From NCBI RefSeq assembly GCF_047663525.1, contig NC_092616.1, forward strand, positions 4,129,501-4,193,500: DNA of 64,000 nucleotides, read 5' to 3'. The translations under genes were made by a program, and so were the position numbers. The DNA is from Anas platyrhynchos. Its lineage: Eukaryota > Chordata > Aves > Anseriformes > Anatidae. The notes beneath the pieces were generated by a model. It saw only the letters and a list, made by a program, of their open reading frames with translations. It was not told the DNA's origin and made no database searches. Position 1 is the stretch's first letter; each line of letters opens with the position of its first letter. Shown here piece after piece: positions 44,704 through 56,492 of the stretch.

Positions 44704-45430
44704 ATAGGAAAGAATCTAAGAATCCCTTCTTTCTGCTGTGTGTTTTTTTTTTAGTTGTCTACCTACAGATAAAATGATACCAGCAACCTCAAACTGATAT
44801 TAATTCTGAATGTCTTCTAAGGGACTTTGAACATGTTTTTTTAAAGACAGAAGGTCCTGTGTATCTCCTAGTCCCAAATGGGTGCTTCAGCTGTTCCACA
44901 ACATCCTTGAGGCAGCAGCAACATCTTTGTGGGCAACTGAATCATGTTCTGAAGGACATTGTAGGCCAAATTGAATGTATGTGGAAAATTCCTTAATTTA
45001 ATGTATTAAATTTGTAAGAAGACTTCAGTTTCAGAACTTTTTATGATTGTCCACAAATTCTCACCTTTTTTTTTTTTAATAGGTCATGTACATGGACCAG
45101 CAAGATGATGACATCCCCCTTTATGTAAAGAAAAAAAAAAGCAACTCTTTCCAAAAATATATTTCTTCCCAGCACTTGGAAGGGAGATTAAGTTCCCAGG
45201 ACATGCACATATTGGCACATTTCACCTTTACATCTCAGGTCTAAGCAGAGCAGAGAGCAAGGTTAGAGAAGTTGGATACATCCTGCTTTTATCTCTTTGC
45301 TGTCAAGCAATGGCCAGTCCTGTGCTAGGACTTCCCTCACACATGCTTCCTGTTTATGAGCCAGCCAAATCTTTATGGCACAAGTGGCAGACTCCAACCA
45401 ATACCCAAAAGGCCAGAGCACAGACTTATC
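44700..45430. other. No recognisable feature
   Basis: AT-rich spacer with short poly-T and poly-A runs. Confidence 0.45.
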
Positions 45431-45431
45431 A

Positions 45432-45790
45432 GTGAATCATAGAATCATTTAGGTTTTAAGTTTATCCAGTCCTACCTTTAACCTAGCACTGCCCAGTCCA
45501 CCATTAAAACATGTCATGAAGCCCTACATCTTCATGTTTTTTAAAGACCTCCAAGGATGATGACTCAACTACTTCCCTTGGCAGCTTGTTCCAATACTTC
45601 ACAACTCTTTCAGAGAACAAATTGTTCCTAATATCCAATCTCAACCTCCTCTGGCAGAACTTAGGTCTTATCACTTTTGTCTTATCACTTGATGCTTGGG
45701 AAAACAGACCCACCCCAACTTCACTATAGCCCCATTTACAGTGATTGTAGAGTATGATAAGGTCTCCCCTGAACCTCCCTTTTAAGCCCA
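45432..45790 (-). mobile_element. CR1 3'-end fossil
   Basis: Minus-strand CR1 tail; the C-terminal region encodes [20 protein letters not shown]. Confidence 0.85.
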
Positions 45791-45794
45791 GAGC

Positions 45795-46300
45795 AGAGCC
45801 AAGGAAGGCAAATATGACCCCTGTCTTCAAGGAAGGCAAGAAGGAGGACATGGGAAACTAGAGGCCAGACAGCCCCTCCTCAGTTCCTGGGAAGGTGATG
45901 GCGCAGCTAATCCTGGAAAACATTTCCAAGCACATGGAGGACAATAAAGTGATCAGGAGTGGTCAACATGGATTCACCAAGGGTTTCTTATGACTTACCA
46001 ACTTGATAGCCTTCTCCAATGAAAAGACTGCCTTGGTAAGTGAGGGGAGAGAAGGGGATATTGTCTGCCTCGTCTTCAGAAAGGCTCTTGAGATGTCTCT
46101 CATAAGATCCTGATAGAGAAGCTGATGACGTCTGAGTAGAATGAGGAGGCAGTGAGGTGAACTGAAAAGTGCCTGGACAGTTGGGCTCACAGCCTTGGGG
46201 CACACAGTGTAGGTGGAGGTCAGTCACGAGCAGAGCAATGTGGAGTCAATATTGCATCCTTCCAGACCTCAACCATTTTGTAATTTTGTGATCCTGTGAT
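45795..46300 (+). mobile_element. CR1 fragment, opposite orientation
   Basis: Plus-strand CR1 RT stretch ('gtggtcaacatggattcacc' region) ending at 'ttttgtgatcctgtgat'. Abuts the inverted fragment at 45.43-45.79 kb. Confidence 0.75.
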
Positions 46301-46810
46301 ATCTTTTCTGGCAAATCAGAATTGCTGGGCATCTCCCTGAAGTGCCAGGGCACTGATGTGTACAGTGTGTAGAAGAGAAGGAGTAACCAGAGTTCTGTGT
46401 GTGGTTACAGAGGTCTCATTTTGGATAGCAGAGATGGTGTGACAGCCCACAAGAGGAGTGCAGACAGGAGTGGACAGGATTGTAAGGCACGGAGGGGGAG
46501 CAGACATTTCTATAGGAGAGCAGCAGCAATGCAAAGAGCTCTGCCATGGTGTTGTTGATGAGTTCATGGCTTTGAATGAGCAGGCACACCAACATGGGTG
46601 ACCTTGTAGTTGCTGTCACCTGGAGACCTCCTGTAAGGAAGAAGCAGCAGCTATGGCCTTCCTCAGAAAACTGGAAAATGTTTGCAGGTGCCATTCCTCA
46701 CAGGGGAAGTTGAAACAACCAGATTTCTGCTAGAATACCAGCACAGCAGGGAACAAGCCATGTAACGGGTTTCTCTAGGTCATCAATGTTAAATTTATGA
46801 GCAGTGTTAT
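46300..46810. other. No recognisable feature
   Basis: Spacer; no gene. Confidence 0.45.
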
Positions 46811-46811
46811 T

Positions 46812-47375
46812 CTTAGGCCAGCCAAAGGCCTCCTGGAGTTGAATCTGGCAAGGGACATGAAGAACAACAAGAAAGACTTCTACAGGAAGTGAATCAGTAC
46901 ATCAGGAGTGAAAGCAAGGCTAGAGAAAAGGCAGACCCACTGCTAAATGAAGGGAGGGCCCTGGTGGCAAAGGCCATAGGGAGAGCTGAGGCACTGCTCA
47001 CTGCCCTCTTTGCTGCACTCTTTCCAACCTTGCCTTCTGGAATGGCAAGCCCATGAGATCCGTGAGAGGGGTCTTATCCATATTAGATAAAGACAAGGCA
47101 GCCCAAGTCTTTTCTCTGGCACCCAGTGAGACAGTGGGCACCAAATGAAACATTGGTAATACCATGTGAACACAGGAAAGCACTTCTGTACTGTGACTTT
47201 GGTTGATGAGTGGCACGGGTTGCTCAGAGAAGCTGTGGAAGCTACATCCCTGGGGGCAGTCAGAACCCATTTGGACATGGAGTTGGACAACCTGCTCAGG
47301 CTGATCCTGCTTGGGGTTGGCCTAGGAAACCTCCAGAGCTCCCTTCCAACCTCAAATGTTCTGTAGTTATGTGAT
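46812..47375 (+). mobile_element. CR1 fragment with 3' end
   Basis: Plus-strand CR1: linker region at 46.82-47.03 kb, then the C-terminal region (WHGLLREAVEATSL near 47.21 kb) ending in 'aaatgttctgtagttatgtg'. Internally deleted. Confidence 0.8.
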
Positions 47376-47379
47376 ACCT

Positions 47380-47690
47380 GGCAGTATTTCTGAGAACTTT
47401 TCTGTGGTACCTTAAATCAGTCTGAGTCCTCGTGTCCATGGAACAGAGCTTGTTTTTAGGATGACTTCACTCACTAGGTAACCCTGATGAGCAGAGGTTA
47501 CAAAAGCAGGCAATGTCTCAACCCACAGCAGTGTCCCCAGCCACTGGGCCCACTGTACAGCACCTTATTCCTTGAGGATTATGAGTTGGAAGGAACCTTT
47601 TGAGGTCTTGGCCTGCCCTCAGATGGAGTAACTTGATGGTTAGATCACATTGGACTGTGCTTGGTTCAGCTCTCATGTTCAGAGGTGATT
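47380..47690 (+). repeat. OR 3'-flank duplicate, paralogue of 21.33-21.64 kb
   Basis: See the partner entry; follows OR-5 on its 3' side. Confidence 0.65.
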
Positions 47691-48340
47691 TTTTTTCTTA
47701 ACCTCATTTGAAATTTAAAATTTCCAGTGCTGAGCAGAGAAGCGCTCCAGAAGCTCCTTTCCACACCCAGGAAGGGAATAATGCACCCAGCAGTGCTCCT
47801 GAGAGAGGTCGGGACACAGGACACGAGGCAGTGTGAGCTGCAGTTCCAGGCACTGATGCTGAGCCCTGGCTTTGGGGTCTCCTAGCAGGTGCTGCCAGTG
47901 CCTGCAGCCTCCAGAGTCCCCCAGCCCTGTGGGCGGCATTGGGTCCGGTCCTGACCTATGGGAGCTGCTCTGGCTGCAGAGGGGCTGCCAGGAGCGCTGG
48001 GGCTGGTGCTGCCCACCCTCACATCCTGCCCCAGGTGTCTCTTGGTCCCTGGGATCATTGCTGTGACTGAGGGGAGAGGCCGGCCTGGCTGGGGCCTGGC
48101 AGTAGTTTTGGGGTGGTGGCCTTGTGGGAACTTGCCGCAGTGCTGTGGCTCCTGTCCAGAGGCCTGACTCTGGGCTGGCCCAGCACCACTGCCCCACACA
48201 CAGCCGCACATCCCAACAGGAGGAAGGAGCCAGACATCTCCAAGACCAGCTCCCACCTGGGATTTTGTACTTTCCCTTTGGTTGATGCCACCAATACTGA
48301 GCTTTAAACAGAAAGCTCAGCCATCAAGAAGTGAAAAAGT
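47690..48340. other. GC-rich spacer, no gene recognised
   Basis: Between the OR-5 3' end and the CR1-bearing flank. ATTAAA (complement 48345-48350) is a candidate OR-5 poly-A signal. Confidence 0.45.
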
Positions 48341-48597
48341 CCCATTTAATTCATATACAGGTATTACTTTGCTACAAGAAAGTCCACATTGATACACACT
48401 TTTAAACAGGCTTGGACAGGCTTCATCTGACACAATGCATGTTCATTCCTCGATATCAGTGGTAGGAGTGAAAGGATTTGGGGGGGGGGTGGCTGAAAAG
48501 CAGAAGCACCAACAGTTAAAAATAATGAAATATGAAAACAAGACAAAATATAATAATGCAAAAGAAGGCAACACAAGGTTTGAATGGATACAGAGGG

Positions 48598-49557
48598 TCA
48601 CCTGTGGAGAGATATGGGACATTTATGATTCCTGAAAAATGTCCATAAAAGCACTTTCAAAATAGCATCCTTTAGTGCTTGCGTCCTCATGCTGTAGATG
48701 AGGGGGTTCAGTGCTGGGGGAACCACAGAGTAAAGAACTGCCACCACCAGGTCCAGGGCTGGAGAAAAGATAGAAGGGGGCTTCAGGTAGGCAAACGCAC
48801 CAGTGGTGACTAACAAAGAGACCACGACCAAATGAGGGACACATGTGGAAAAGGCTTTGTGCCGTCCCTGCTCAGAGGGCATCCTCTGCACAGTCCTGAA
48901 GATCTGAACATAGGAGAGAACAATGAAAACAAAACAACCCAAGAACAGAAAACTACTAAATGTGAGAAGTCCAAGATCCCTATGGTAGGAATGCGAGCAG
49001 GAGAGCTTGAGGATCTTGGGGATTTCACAGAAGAACTGGTCCACAGCATTTTCTCCGCAGAGGGGCAGGGAAAATGTATTGGCAGTGTACAGGACAGCAT
49101 TGAGAAAGCCACTGCCCCAGGCAGCTGCTGCCATCTGGGCACAAGCTCTGCTGCTCAGGAGGATCCTATAGTGCAGGGGCTTGCAGATGGCAACGTAGCG
49201 GTCATAGGCCATGATGGTGAGAAGAGAATAGTCCGATGACATCAAAAAGACAAACAGAAATTCCTGTGCAACACATCCTGCATAGGAAATGGTCCTGGTG
49301 TCCCAGAGGGAATTGGCCATGGCTTTGGGGACAGTGGTGGAGATGCAGCCCAGGTCGAGGAGGGCAAGGTTGAGGAGGAAGAAGTACATGGGGGTATGGA
49401 GGCGGTGGTCACAGGCTACGGCAGTGAGGATGAGGCCATTGCCCAAGAGGGCAGCCAGGTAGATGTCCAGGAAGAGCACGAAGTGCAGGAGCTGCAGCTC
49501 CCGTGTGTCTGCAAATGGCAGGAGGAGGAACTCGGTGATGGAGCTGCTGTTGGACAT
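48598..49557 (-). CDS. OR-5: olfactory receptor family 14-like, intact
   Basis: Seven-helix odorant-type GPCR, 319 codons. Start MSNSSS at 49557, shared by all paralogues; acceptor 'ctacctatacag' about 24 nt upstream. Landmarks: YLAALLGNGLI (TM1), HTPMYFFLLNLALLDLG (TM2), MAYDRYVAICKPLHY (TM3; Ala for the usual Ser), all four extracellular cysteines, FSTCVPHL (TM6) and NPLIYSMRTQALK (TM7). TM1 has LDIYL where the others have LGIYL, a charged residue in the helix. Its 5' module P5 lies 2.4 kb upstream, the longest gap in the cluster. Head-to-head with OR-6. Ligand unknown. Confidence 0.95.
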   Translation of the reverse strand: MSNSSSITEFLLLPFADTRELQLLHFVLFLDIYLAALLGNGLILTAVACDHRLHTPMYFFLLNLALLDLGCISTTVPKAMANSLWDTRTISYAGCVAQEFLFVFLMSSDYSLLTIMAYDRYVAICKPLHYRILLSSRACAQMAAAAWGSGFLNAVLYTANTFSLPLCGENAVDQFFCEIPKILKLSCSHSYHRDLGLLTFSSFLFLGCFVFIVLSYVQIFRTVQRMPSEQGRHKAFSTCVPHLVVVSLLVTTGAFAYLKPPSIFSPALDLVVAVLYSVVPPALNPLIYSMRTQALKDAILKVLLWTFFRNHKCPISLHR

Positions 49558-49889
49558 GTGCTGCCTGTTGGGTATGGAGATCTGTATAGGTAGTAAAAGA
49601 CAACTACATGTTAGGACAGGTTTCTCTGAGTGAAGCCTATGCCATTCCTTTTAGACCTCCCCTGCCATACTCAAATGCTTTTTGCTTCTCTGCTGGAATC
49701 TTTGGTTTAGCTCCATGACATGAGCTTCCTTTTTAAGGTTCAGTCTCCAATGAGGAACAGGGGGCTCTGGTCTGGTCTCGCAAGGGAATCAGCCCTGACC
49801 AGTGCAGGGAATACAAAGGAACATGGCAGGAGGGCAAGGTTTTATTTTCAGATTTTGTCATATGAAATCCCTTCTTACACAAAAATGAA

Positions 49890-50300
49890 TAGAATCACAG
49901 AATGGCTCAGGTTGGAAGAGACCTTACAGACAATCTAGTTCCAGATGCCTTGCCGTGGGCAGGGATGCTACCCACTAGATCATGATGCCCAGGAACTCAT
50001 CCAACATGGTCCTGAACACCTCTAGGAACAGGACATTCACAGCCTATCTGGGCAATATGTTTCAGTACCTCGCCTCCCTCTGAGTGAAAAATTTCCTCCG
50101 AATCTCTAATATAAATCTCCCCTCTTTTAGTTTAAAGCCATTCCCCTGAACTTGTCATTATCTGATTGATCAAAAAGTAGCTCTCCATCTTTTTTATAAG
50201 ACCCCTTTAAGTACGGAAAAGCTGCAGCGAGGTCACCCTGCTCAGCCCCAGCTCCCTCAGCCGTTCTTCGAAGGAGAGGTATGCTGATCATCTTCATGTC
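49890..50300 (-). mobile_element. CR1 3'-end fossil in presumed OR-5 intron
   Basis: Starts 'agaatcacagaatggctcag' and runs through the CR1 tail and C-terminal coding region on the minus strand. It partly explains why the OR-5 promoter is farther from its ATG. Confidence 0.85.
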
Positions 50301-51615
50301 AGCATGTTAACATCTGCATTCCAGTGCTACATAATGTAGTTGGCAGAAAGGAGTTTTAGGGACAATTTTTAATACACATTCTCTTCCCACTCTTCATGCC
50401 CAAACAGTGTTCTCTGAAGTCAGAAATCCTGAGCATTTCTGCTGCACTCACAGTGAATGCCTGTGAGACCTGAGAGGCAAAGGGATTCCCTGTGGCTCAG
50501 AGCAGAGCGAGGGAGCTGGCTGGACTTGTCCCCAGCTGCCTGAGCTTTTGTAGATGGAGGGCAATCACATTTATGTTACCCTGAAAAGAAGCCAAATGAT
50601 GCTGAGACCAGATGAATCCATGGCCAATCTGTCAATGCCCAGCCTTTCTCAAGGTACCTGAACCACCAGCACCACACCTCTAGTCAAGGACACCAATCAT
50701 TCATTTCACCAACCCAACAGTTGCCTGTAGCATCTCTCTGCTTCTTCCCCGGGTTTCACATAACACAGAGATGCTATGGAAAAGATTTGCAGCCTGCAGG
50801 ACAGATCACAGATTGAAAGGACACCCAAGGAGATATCCAAATGACCTGTGATGGTCTTTCATGAAGGGAAAGTCAACTCTCTCCCCAGCCTCACAGATTG
50901 CATTGCCCACAAACCCCAGGCAGCTGACCCCCTCTGCAGTTGCAGCACAGGTGGAAATGGGCAAGTGGCTGGAGAAATGCACCTCTGCTCTGCTGGAGCT
51001 CTGGCTGCAGAAGACATGCTCCATGTCTGGGACTCATGGCTGTGAGGGCAGAGGCTTTTCTGGGTGGCAGAGGAGGCAAGGGGGCATGCTCAGAGGAAGG
51101 GGCCTGCACTGAGTGGAAAAAAAATATGGAGTATTCTGATGAATTCTCAAGACTTCTTATTAACCGTCCCCTCATTCCCTGATCATATCCCTGATACCTA
51201 AAGGTTTTCTTTCTGGGAGCTGATTCCCTGTCTTATTCCTGTTTCTGCTCACAGCCTCATCCAAATTTGTGCACAGTAATCTTTGCCCTTCAGAAACTTA
51301 CCAATATGCAAGAGACTGCTTAGCTGCTTGTGCATCTTTGCAGGTGGAAAAGGACCTGTCAGAAAGCCCAGATGGGGTCAGCAAAGTTGATGCTGTTTCT
51401 TTCAATATGAAGAGGAGAGACTGGAGGTACATTTGGGGCAGCTCACAAACATACCAATCATCAAAGTTCCAGTTCAGGAGTCTCAGCAATGTGCTCATAT
51501 TTGCAGCTCCTCTTCGATTTCTTCCTGCTTCCCATCCCTTCCAGTAGATTAGGTAACTGAAAAGAGGGCAGAAAATCCCTATTTTGACCTTGCTTTCTTA
51601 GAATTTTTTTTGGGG
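50300..51615. other. Presumed OR-5 intron, module A not recognised
   Basis: Between the CR1 and P5. Nothing recognisable; module A, present in four other presumed OR introns, was not found. Confidence 0.5.
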
Positions 51616-51619
51616 AAAT

Positions 51620-52290
51620 GCCCTTGATGTACAATGGAGCTGTGAGCAGACTGCCCCAGGCAGCAGCCTCCCACCAGCAGCAGGACCCTGCCCTGCCAAG
51701 GGGGCTCCTTCCACCCGCAGCTTTTCCCCGCAGCGCCCTGGGCAGCTCCCCGGGCAGGCTGAGTGCTGAGCCTGGCAGGCGGCAGAGGCCCTGCCCCGGC
51801 ACACAGCCCCTGGGGCACAGCAGGGACCCTGCTCTGCACCACAGCCCTGGACACCCCTGCCTGCACCCCCGGCTTCTCCTGCCTCCACGAACTGCGGCTG
51901 CATTGCCCTCCAGCCAGAGACTTACCGGGTGCAGGGCTGGGAAGTCTTCTCCCGCAGGGAGCTCTGGGCATGCTGCCACTTCTGCCTGCCTTTAAGCACT
52001 GTGTCTCTGCAGGCAGTGCCCCCAGCCCTGCTGCGCTGTGCACAGGAGCTGCTCCTGGGCAGAGCTGTCTCTCTGCAGCGCTGCCCGCTTGCCAGGAGCT
52101 CCCCTTGGGCCCAGGAGCCCAGCCCAGCTCAGCAGCAGAGGCCCGGCCCAAGGCCTCCCTTGCTCTGCCCCCCACCAGGCTCCCTGCACATGGCCCTGGG
52201 GCTCCAGGGCTCACGGCTCCTGGAAGGCAGCAGGGTCTCTCCTGGGGAAAACACTTGGAAGCAGACAAAGCAAACACTGACTGGCCCTCT
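51620..52290 (-). promoter_or_regulatory. OR-5 promoter / first-exon module P5
   Basis: Minus-strand module with O/E-like site (complement 52100-52109), TATA-like box (complement 51990-51996) and donor GTAAGT (complement 51920-51925). Site to box is 104 bp and box to donor is 71 bp. Together with the CR1 at 52.4-52.9 kb it is an inverted duplicate of 9.4-10.85 kb. Faces away from P6, 2.4 kb distant. Confidence 0.62.
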
Positions 52291-52394
52291 CTAAACAGTG
52301 TGCTGACTGATTCCTGCAGCAGGAATTGCTCTACCTGTGTGCAGGGCTAAGGGACATGCCAAAGTTCCTCTCTGTTTTTCAACTTATTTATCAG

Positions 52395-53895
52395 TGAAGT
52401 GGATGATGTAACAGAGTGTACCTTCAGCAGCTTTGCTGATGACACAAAGCTGGGAGGAGAGGCTGATACCCCAGAGGGCTGTTCTGGCATTCAGAGGGAC
52501 CCTGACAGGCTGGAGAGATAGGTTGAAAGAAACCCCATGAAGTTCAATAAGGGCAAGTGCAGGGTCCTGTCTCCTTACTAGGGAGGAAAACCCCCAGCAC
52601 CAGTACAGGCTGGGAATGACCTGCTGGAGAGCACCTCTGCAGAGAAAGACCTGGGAGTCCCGGGGGACAGCAGGCTGACCATGAGCCAGCAGTGTGCCCT
52701 TGTGGCCAAGAAGGCCAACGGGATTCTGGGTGCATTCAGAAGAGTGTCGCCAGCAGGCCAAGGGAGGTGATCCTCCCCCTCTACTAAGCCTGTACTGGTG
52801 CTTAGGGTTATTCCTCACAGGGAAGGAGACACCACCTTTTCTTTGTGATGTCAAATGCATGAGAATCCTGACAGGGTCAGAAAAGTGGCTAGGAGGGAGA
52901 GGAAGGTGATTGTCCCCTTCTACTCTGTTATTGTGAGACCCCACCAGGAATACTGCATGCAGGCCTAGGGCCCCCAGCACAAGAACCATGTGGAGCTCTT
53001 GGAACGGGTCCAGAGGAGGGCCACTCAGATGATGAGAGGGCTGGAGCACCTCTCCTATACAGGAATGTTGAGGGAACTTCCCCGCTCTACTCTGCGCTGG
53101 TGAGGCCTCACCTCGAGTACTGTGTGCAGTTCTGGGCACCACAGTATAAAAAGGACATGAAACTGTTGGAGAGTGTCCAGAGGAGGGCTACGAAGATGGT
53201 GAAAGGCCTGGAGGGGAAGACGTACGAGGAACGGCTGAGGGCACTGGGCCTGTTCAGCCTGGAGAAGAGGAGGCTGAGGGGAGACCTCATCGCAGTCTAC
53301 AACTTCCTCGTAAGGGGGTGTTGAGAGGCAGGAGACCTTTTCTCCATTAACACCAGTGACAGGACCCGTGGGAACGGGGTTAAGCTGAGGCAGGGGAAAT
53401 TTAGGCTTGACATCAGGAGGGGGTTCTTTACAGAGAGGGTGGTTGCACACTGGAACAGGCTCCCCAGGGAAGTGGTCACTGCACCGAGCCTGTCTGAATT
53501 TAAGAAGAGATTGGACTGTGGACTTAGTCACATGGTCTGAACTTTTGGGTAGACCTGTGCGGTGTCAAGAGTTGGACTTGATGATCCTTAAGGGTCCCTT
53601 CCAACTCAGGATATTCTATGATTCTATGATTCTAACTGAGCTTGTTTAGCTTGGAGAAGAGAAGGCTCAGGGAGACCTCAACAGGAGAGGGAATGCCTGT
53701 TTACATGTGTTGATAGCAATAGGACAAGGGGGAATGGTTTTAAACTAAGATGGGGGAGATTTAGGTTAAGTATTAGGAGGAAGTTTTTCACTCAGAGGAA
53801 GGTGAGGCATTGGAACACGTTGTACAGAGAGGCTGAGGATGCCCCATCCCTGGAGGCATTCAACGCTAGGCTGGATGCATCTCTGGGTAACCTGC
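52395..53895 (+). mobile_element. Older CR1 fragment, split by another CR1
   Basis: The plus-strand older CR1 occupies 52.395-53.07 kb (FADDTKLGG region near 52.43 kb) and resumes at 53.634-53.895 kb. A different subfamily fills the gap. Contains the same 110-bp non-CR1 insert (52.785-52.895 kb) as 9.405-9.515 kb. Confidence 0.8.
53071..53633 (+). mobile_element. Nested CR1, second subfamily
   Basis: Encodes [20 protein letters not shown] and the usual C-terminal CR1 region, interrupted by a stop, and ends in ATTCTATGATTCTA, the ATTCTATG variant of the terminal repeat. Confidence 0.88.
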
Positions 53896-54049
53896 TCTAG
53901 TGGTCAGCAACACCTGACAGCCACTGGACTTTGTCAGATTTGTCAGGAAATGCTGGAATATAACAGGGTAGAAGGGAGGTATCTTTTTCTCAGGAGAAGA
54001 AGGCAAACCCCTCATTTCTCTCCCAGGTTGCTCTGTCTCTTTGCTGCTG

Positions 54050-54655
54050 ACCTTATAGGACTTCAAATGTCATGTGTTGATGTCACAGGGGGTGCACTGC
54101 ATCACCAGGATATCATCACTGGAGCAGTGGCAGTGCCGGCACTTCCCTGCAAGGCCTGGTCCCTGCTGGGCACTGCTTGGGTGCTCCCCAGCGCTGTCCT
54201 TGTGTGGCCAGGAGTGGGGTCAGCAGGCAGCAAGCTTGCACTGGGCGACCCTCGCTGACGGGCGGAGGAGCAGGGGCACCTTGCAGAGGAGCTGTGGTTG
54301 AGGAGCCAGGGCGCGCATCCCTTGTCCTGAGCTGAGGGCCAGCAGCAAGCGAGATGGAGGGCTGCTGGAGGGTGACCATCGCCTCTGACATGACTTCCCT
54401 GTTCCCAGTGCTCCTGTAGCTCTCCTCCAAAGGTAAGGGTGTCAGGAGCCCCTTCCCAAGATGTGTCACAGGGGCTGTCAGCTGTCCAAAGCTTTGGGGG
54501 GAGGCTGGACAAAGCTGTTGGCTGCTCTGAGAGCCCTGCCCAAGTGTCCCTCTGAATTCAGGGGACAATGTGTCAGCCAGGACTCCTGGGTCCTGACGCT
54601 GGGGATGCCCTTATCCCTAGGGCATCTCTAGGCATGCCTCCTTGGGGAACACCCA
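54050..54655 (+). repeat. Duplicated segment D, copy 2
   Basis: Same orientation as 5.77-6.35 kb; GTAAGG donor-like site at 54433-54438. Lies immediately upstream of P6. Confidence 0.7.
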
Positions 54656-54689
54656 ACTACTCGAGAACACTGCTGTCAAGAAGAGTGGG

Positions 54690-55345
54690 TACCCATGTGA
54701 GGGAAGGAACCCCAGAGATCCCTTCAGGCTGTTTGCCAGCAGGTTCCCCCTGCAGCCCCAGGGCCATGTGCAGGGAGCCTGGTGGGGGGCAGAGCAAGGG
54801 AGGCCTTGGGCTGGGCCTCTGCTGCTGAGCTGGGCCGGGCTCCTGGGCCCAAGTGGAGCTCCTGACAAGCGGGCAGTGTGGCAAATAGACAGCTCTGCCC
54901 AGGAGCAGCTCCTGTGCACAGCGCAGCAGGGCTGGGGGCACTGCCTGCAGAGACACAGTGCTTAAAGGCAGGCAGAAGTGGCAGCATGCCCAGAGCTCCC
55001 TGCGGGAGAAGACTTCCCAGCCCTGCACCCGGTAAGTCTCTGGCTGGAGGGCAATGCAGCCGCAGTTCGTGGAGGCAGGAGAAGCCGGGGGTGCAGGCAG
55101 GGGTGTCCAGGGCTGTGGTGCAGAGCAGGGTCCCTGCTGTGGCCCAGGGGCTGTGTGCCGGGGCAGGGCCTCTGCCGCCTGCCAGGCTCAGCACTCAGCC
55201 TGCCCGGGGAGCTGCCCAGGGCGCTGCGGGGAAAAGCTGCGGGTGGAAGGAGCCCCCTTGGCAGGGCAGGGTCCTGCTGCTGCTGGGAGGCTGCTGCCTG
55301 GGGCAGAGTATTCACAGCTCCACAGCACACCAAGGGAATTTCAAA
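54690..55345 (+). promoter_or_regulatory. OR-6 promoter / first-exon module P6
   Basis: CTTAAAG box 54961-54967 and donor GTAAGT 55032-55037. The O/E-like site at 54848-54857 reads CCCAAGTGGA, one base off the form kept in all six other copies. Site end to box start is 104 bp and box start to donor is 71 bp. The OR-6 ATG is 1.46 kb downstream behind the acceptor 'ttttcctcctcag'. Nearly identical, inverted, to P1. Confidence 0.6.
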
Positions 55346-55419
55346 GGGAACTTCACTCTCATATTTCTTTAGCCTCTGCTTTCAGTTTTCTCTTCTTCAT
55401 CCTTGTGGAATTGAAAATA

Positions 55420-55423
55420 GAGG

Positions 55424-55455
<32 letters not shown>
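55420..55455 (+). repeat. Poly-T tract
   Basis: About 30 T, inverted counterpart of the A tract at 3184-3209. Confidence 0.9.
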
Positions 55456-55460
<5 letters not shown>

Positions 55461-55550
55461 TCTTCTGAAGAGATACTAAGGTTCCTAAGCCTTCACGATG
55501 AGCATTCCAAGAACTGTAACACGTCCCTTTACTGCCCATAGAAAGCTCCA

Positions 55551-55930
55551 TTACCACCTATGCAGTGTCAGCAGGGTCTGTGTGCCCTGGGCTCTAGGAC
55601 GTGCCCCCAGCGAGCTGCCCCTGGGCAGAGCCCTGCTGCCAGGAGGTGTCTGCAGGGCAGAGCTGAACACCCAGCGGGTGGGATGGGGGCTGTGAGCTGC
55701 AGGCAGGAGGCGTGGGGACAGAGACCCAGCTGCAGGCAGGGACAGCTGCAGGCTGCAGAACTGTCCGCAGAGAATGAGAGGGAGCTGCTCCCAGAATCCG
55801 CATGGCAGAGGCGATTTGGGCACCTCCCTGCCATCCCTGCACTGCTGATGCCTTCCATAGTACAGCCTCCTGGACTCTTCCCCTCCCCCAGCACAGATGT
55901 CTAGACATAATTGCATGGGAACTTGTTCAT
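55551..55930 (+). repeat. OR intron module A, copy 4 (OR-6)
   Basis: Nearly identical, inverted, to 2.73-3.11 kb. At its end 'ggaacttgttcatgagttgc' continues unbroken where the other copy has the CR1 end. Confidence 0.75.
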
Positions 55931-56492
55931 GAGTTGCCTGTGGAGTCAGCGATGTAGAGGATATTTCAGATGCAGCTCAGACACAGATCCTGCACATTCT
56001 GCCATGCAGATATGTTAATGGAGGGAAAGCATCCATGTCCCTTCCTGACGCGTAGGGTTGTGGAAATGCTATGTGTGGGGCTGTGAATGAACTGTCTCTG
56101 TGTTTGGGTCACCCCATGTTTAGGGCATTCCACTCTTTTCCTGCAAGGGTTCTGCTGGGCTGCAGGCTGTCCTCCACTAGGGCACAGCTCTGCCATAGCA
56201 GCTCTGTGCTATCCATGGAGAAGACACGTGAGAGATAAGGGCATGGAAATGCTACTGGACATTTTGACTAGGTCAGATGCAAGGATCTGTCTGTCTCTTG
56301 CTACGTGGGGAGAAGTGAGACAATCCCCAAGAGTTGAGGAGTTTGGAAATCTGCACATTGAAATTGGATTATTTTGACCTCAGCACACTATTCCCAGGTT
56401 TGTACAAAAAATCAAGTTTTCCTCACAGAGTCTGGCATAATATCTTGCTGTATTTTCCTCCTCAGACAGGTCCCCACGCCCAGAGGAATCAA

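Noticed and set aside
49396-49593. Short antisense ORFs within OR exons beginning MEAVV
   Set aside because: Seen opposite the same TM2 region in every OR; a by-product of the conserved coding strand.
56334-56492. Upstream in-frame extension of OR-6 (53 codons), and similar ones of OR-7 and OR-1
   Set aside because: The extension crosses the strong acceptor and is not shared in sequence by paralogues; MSNSSS is the common start.
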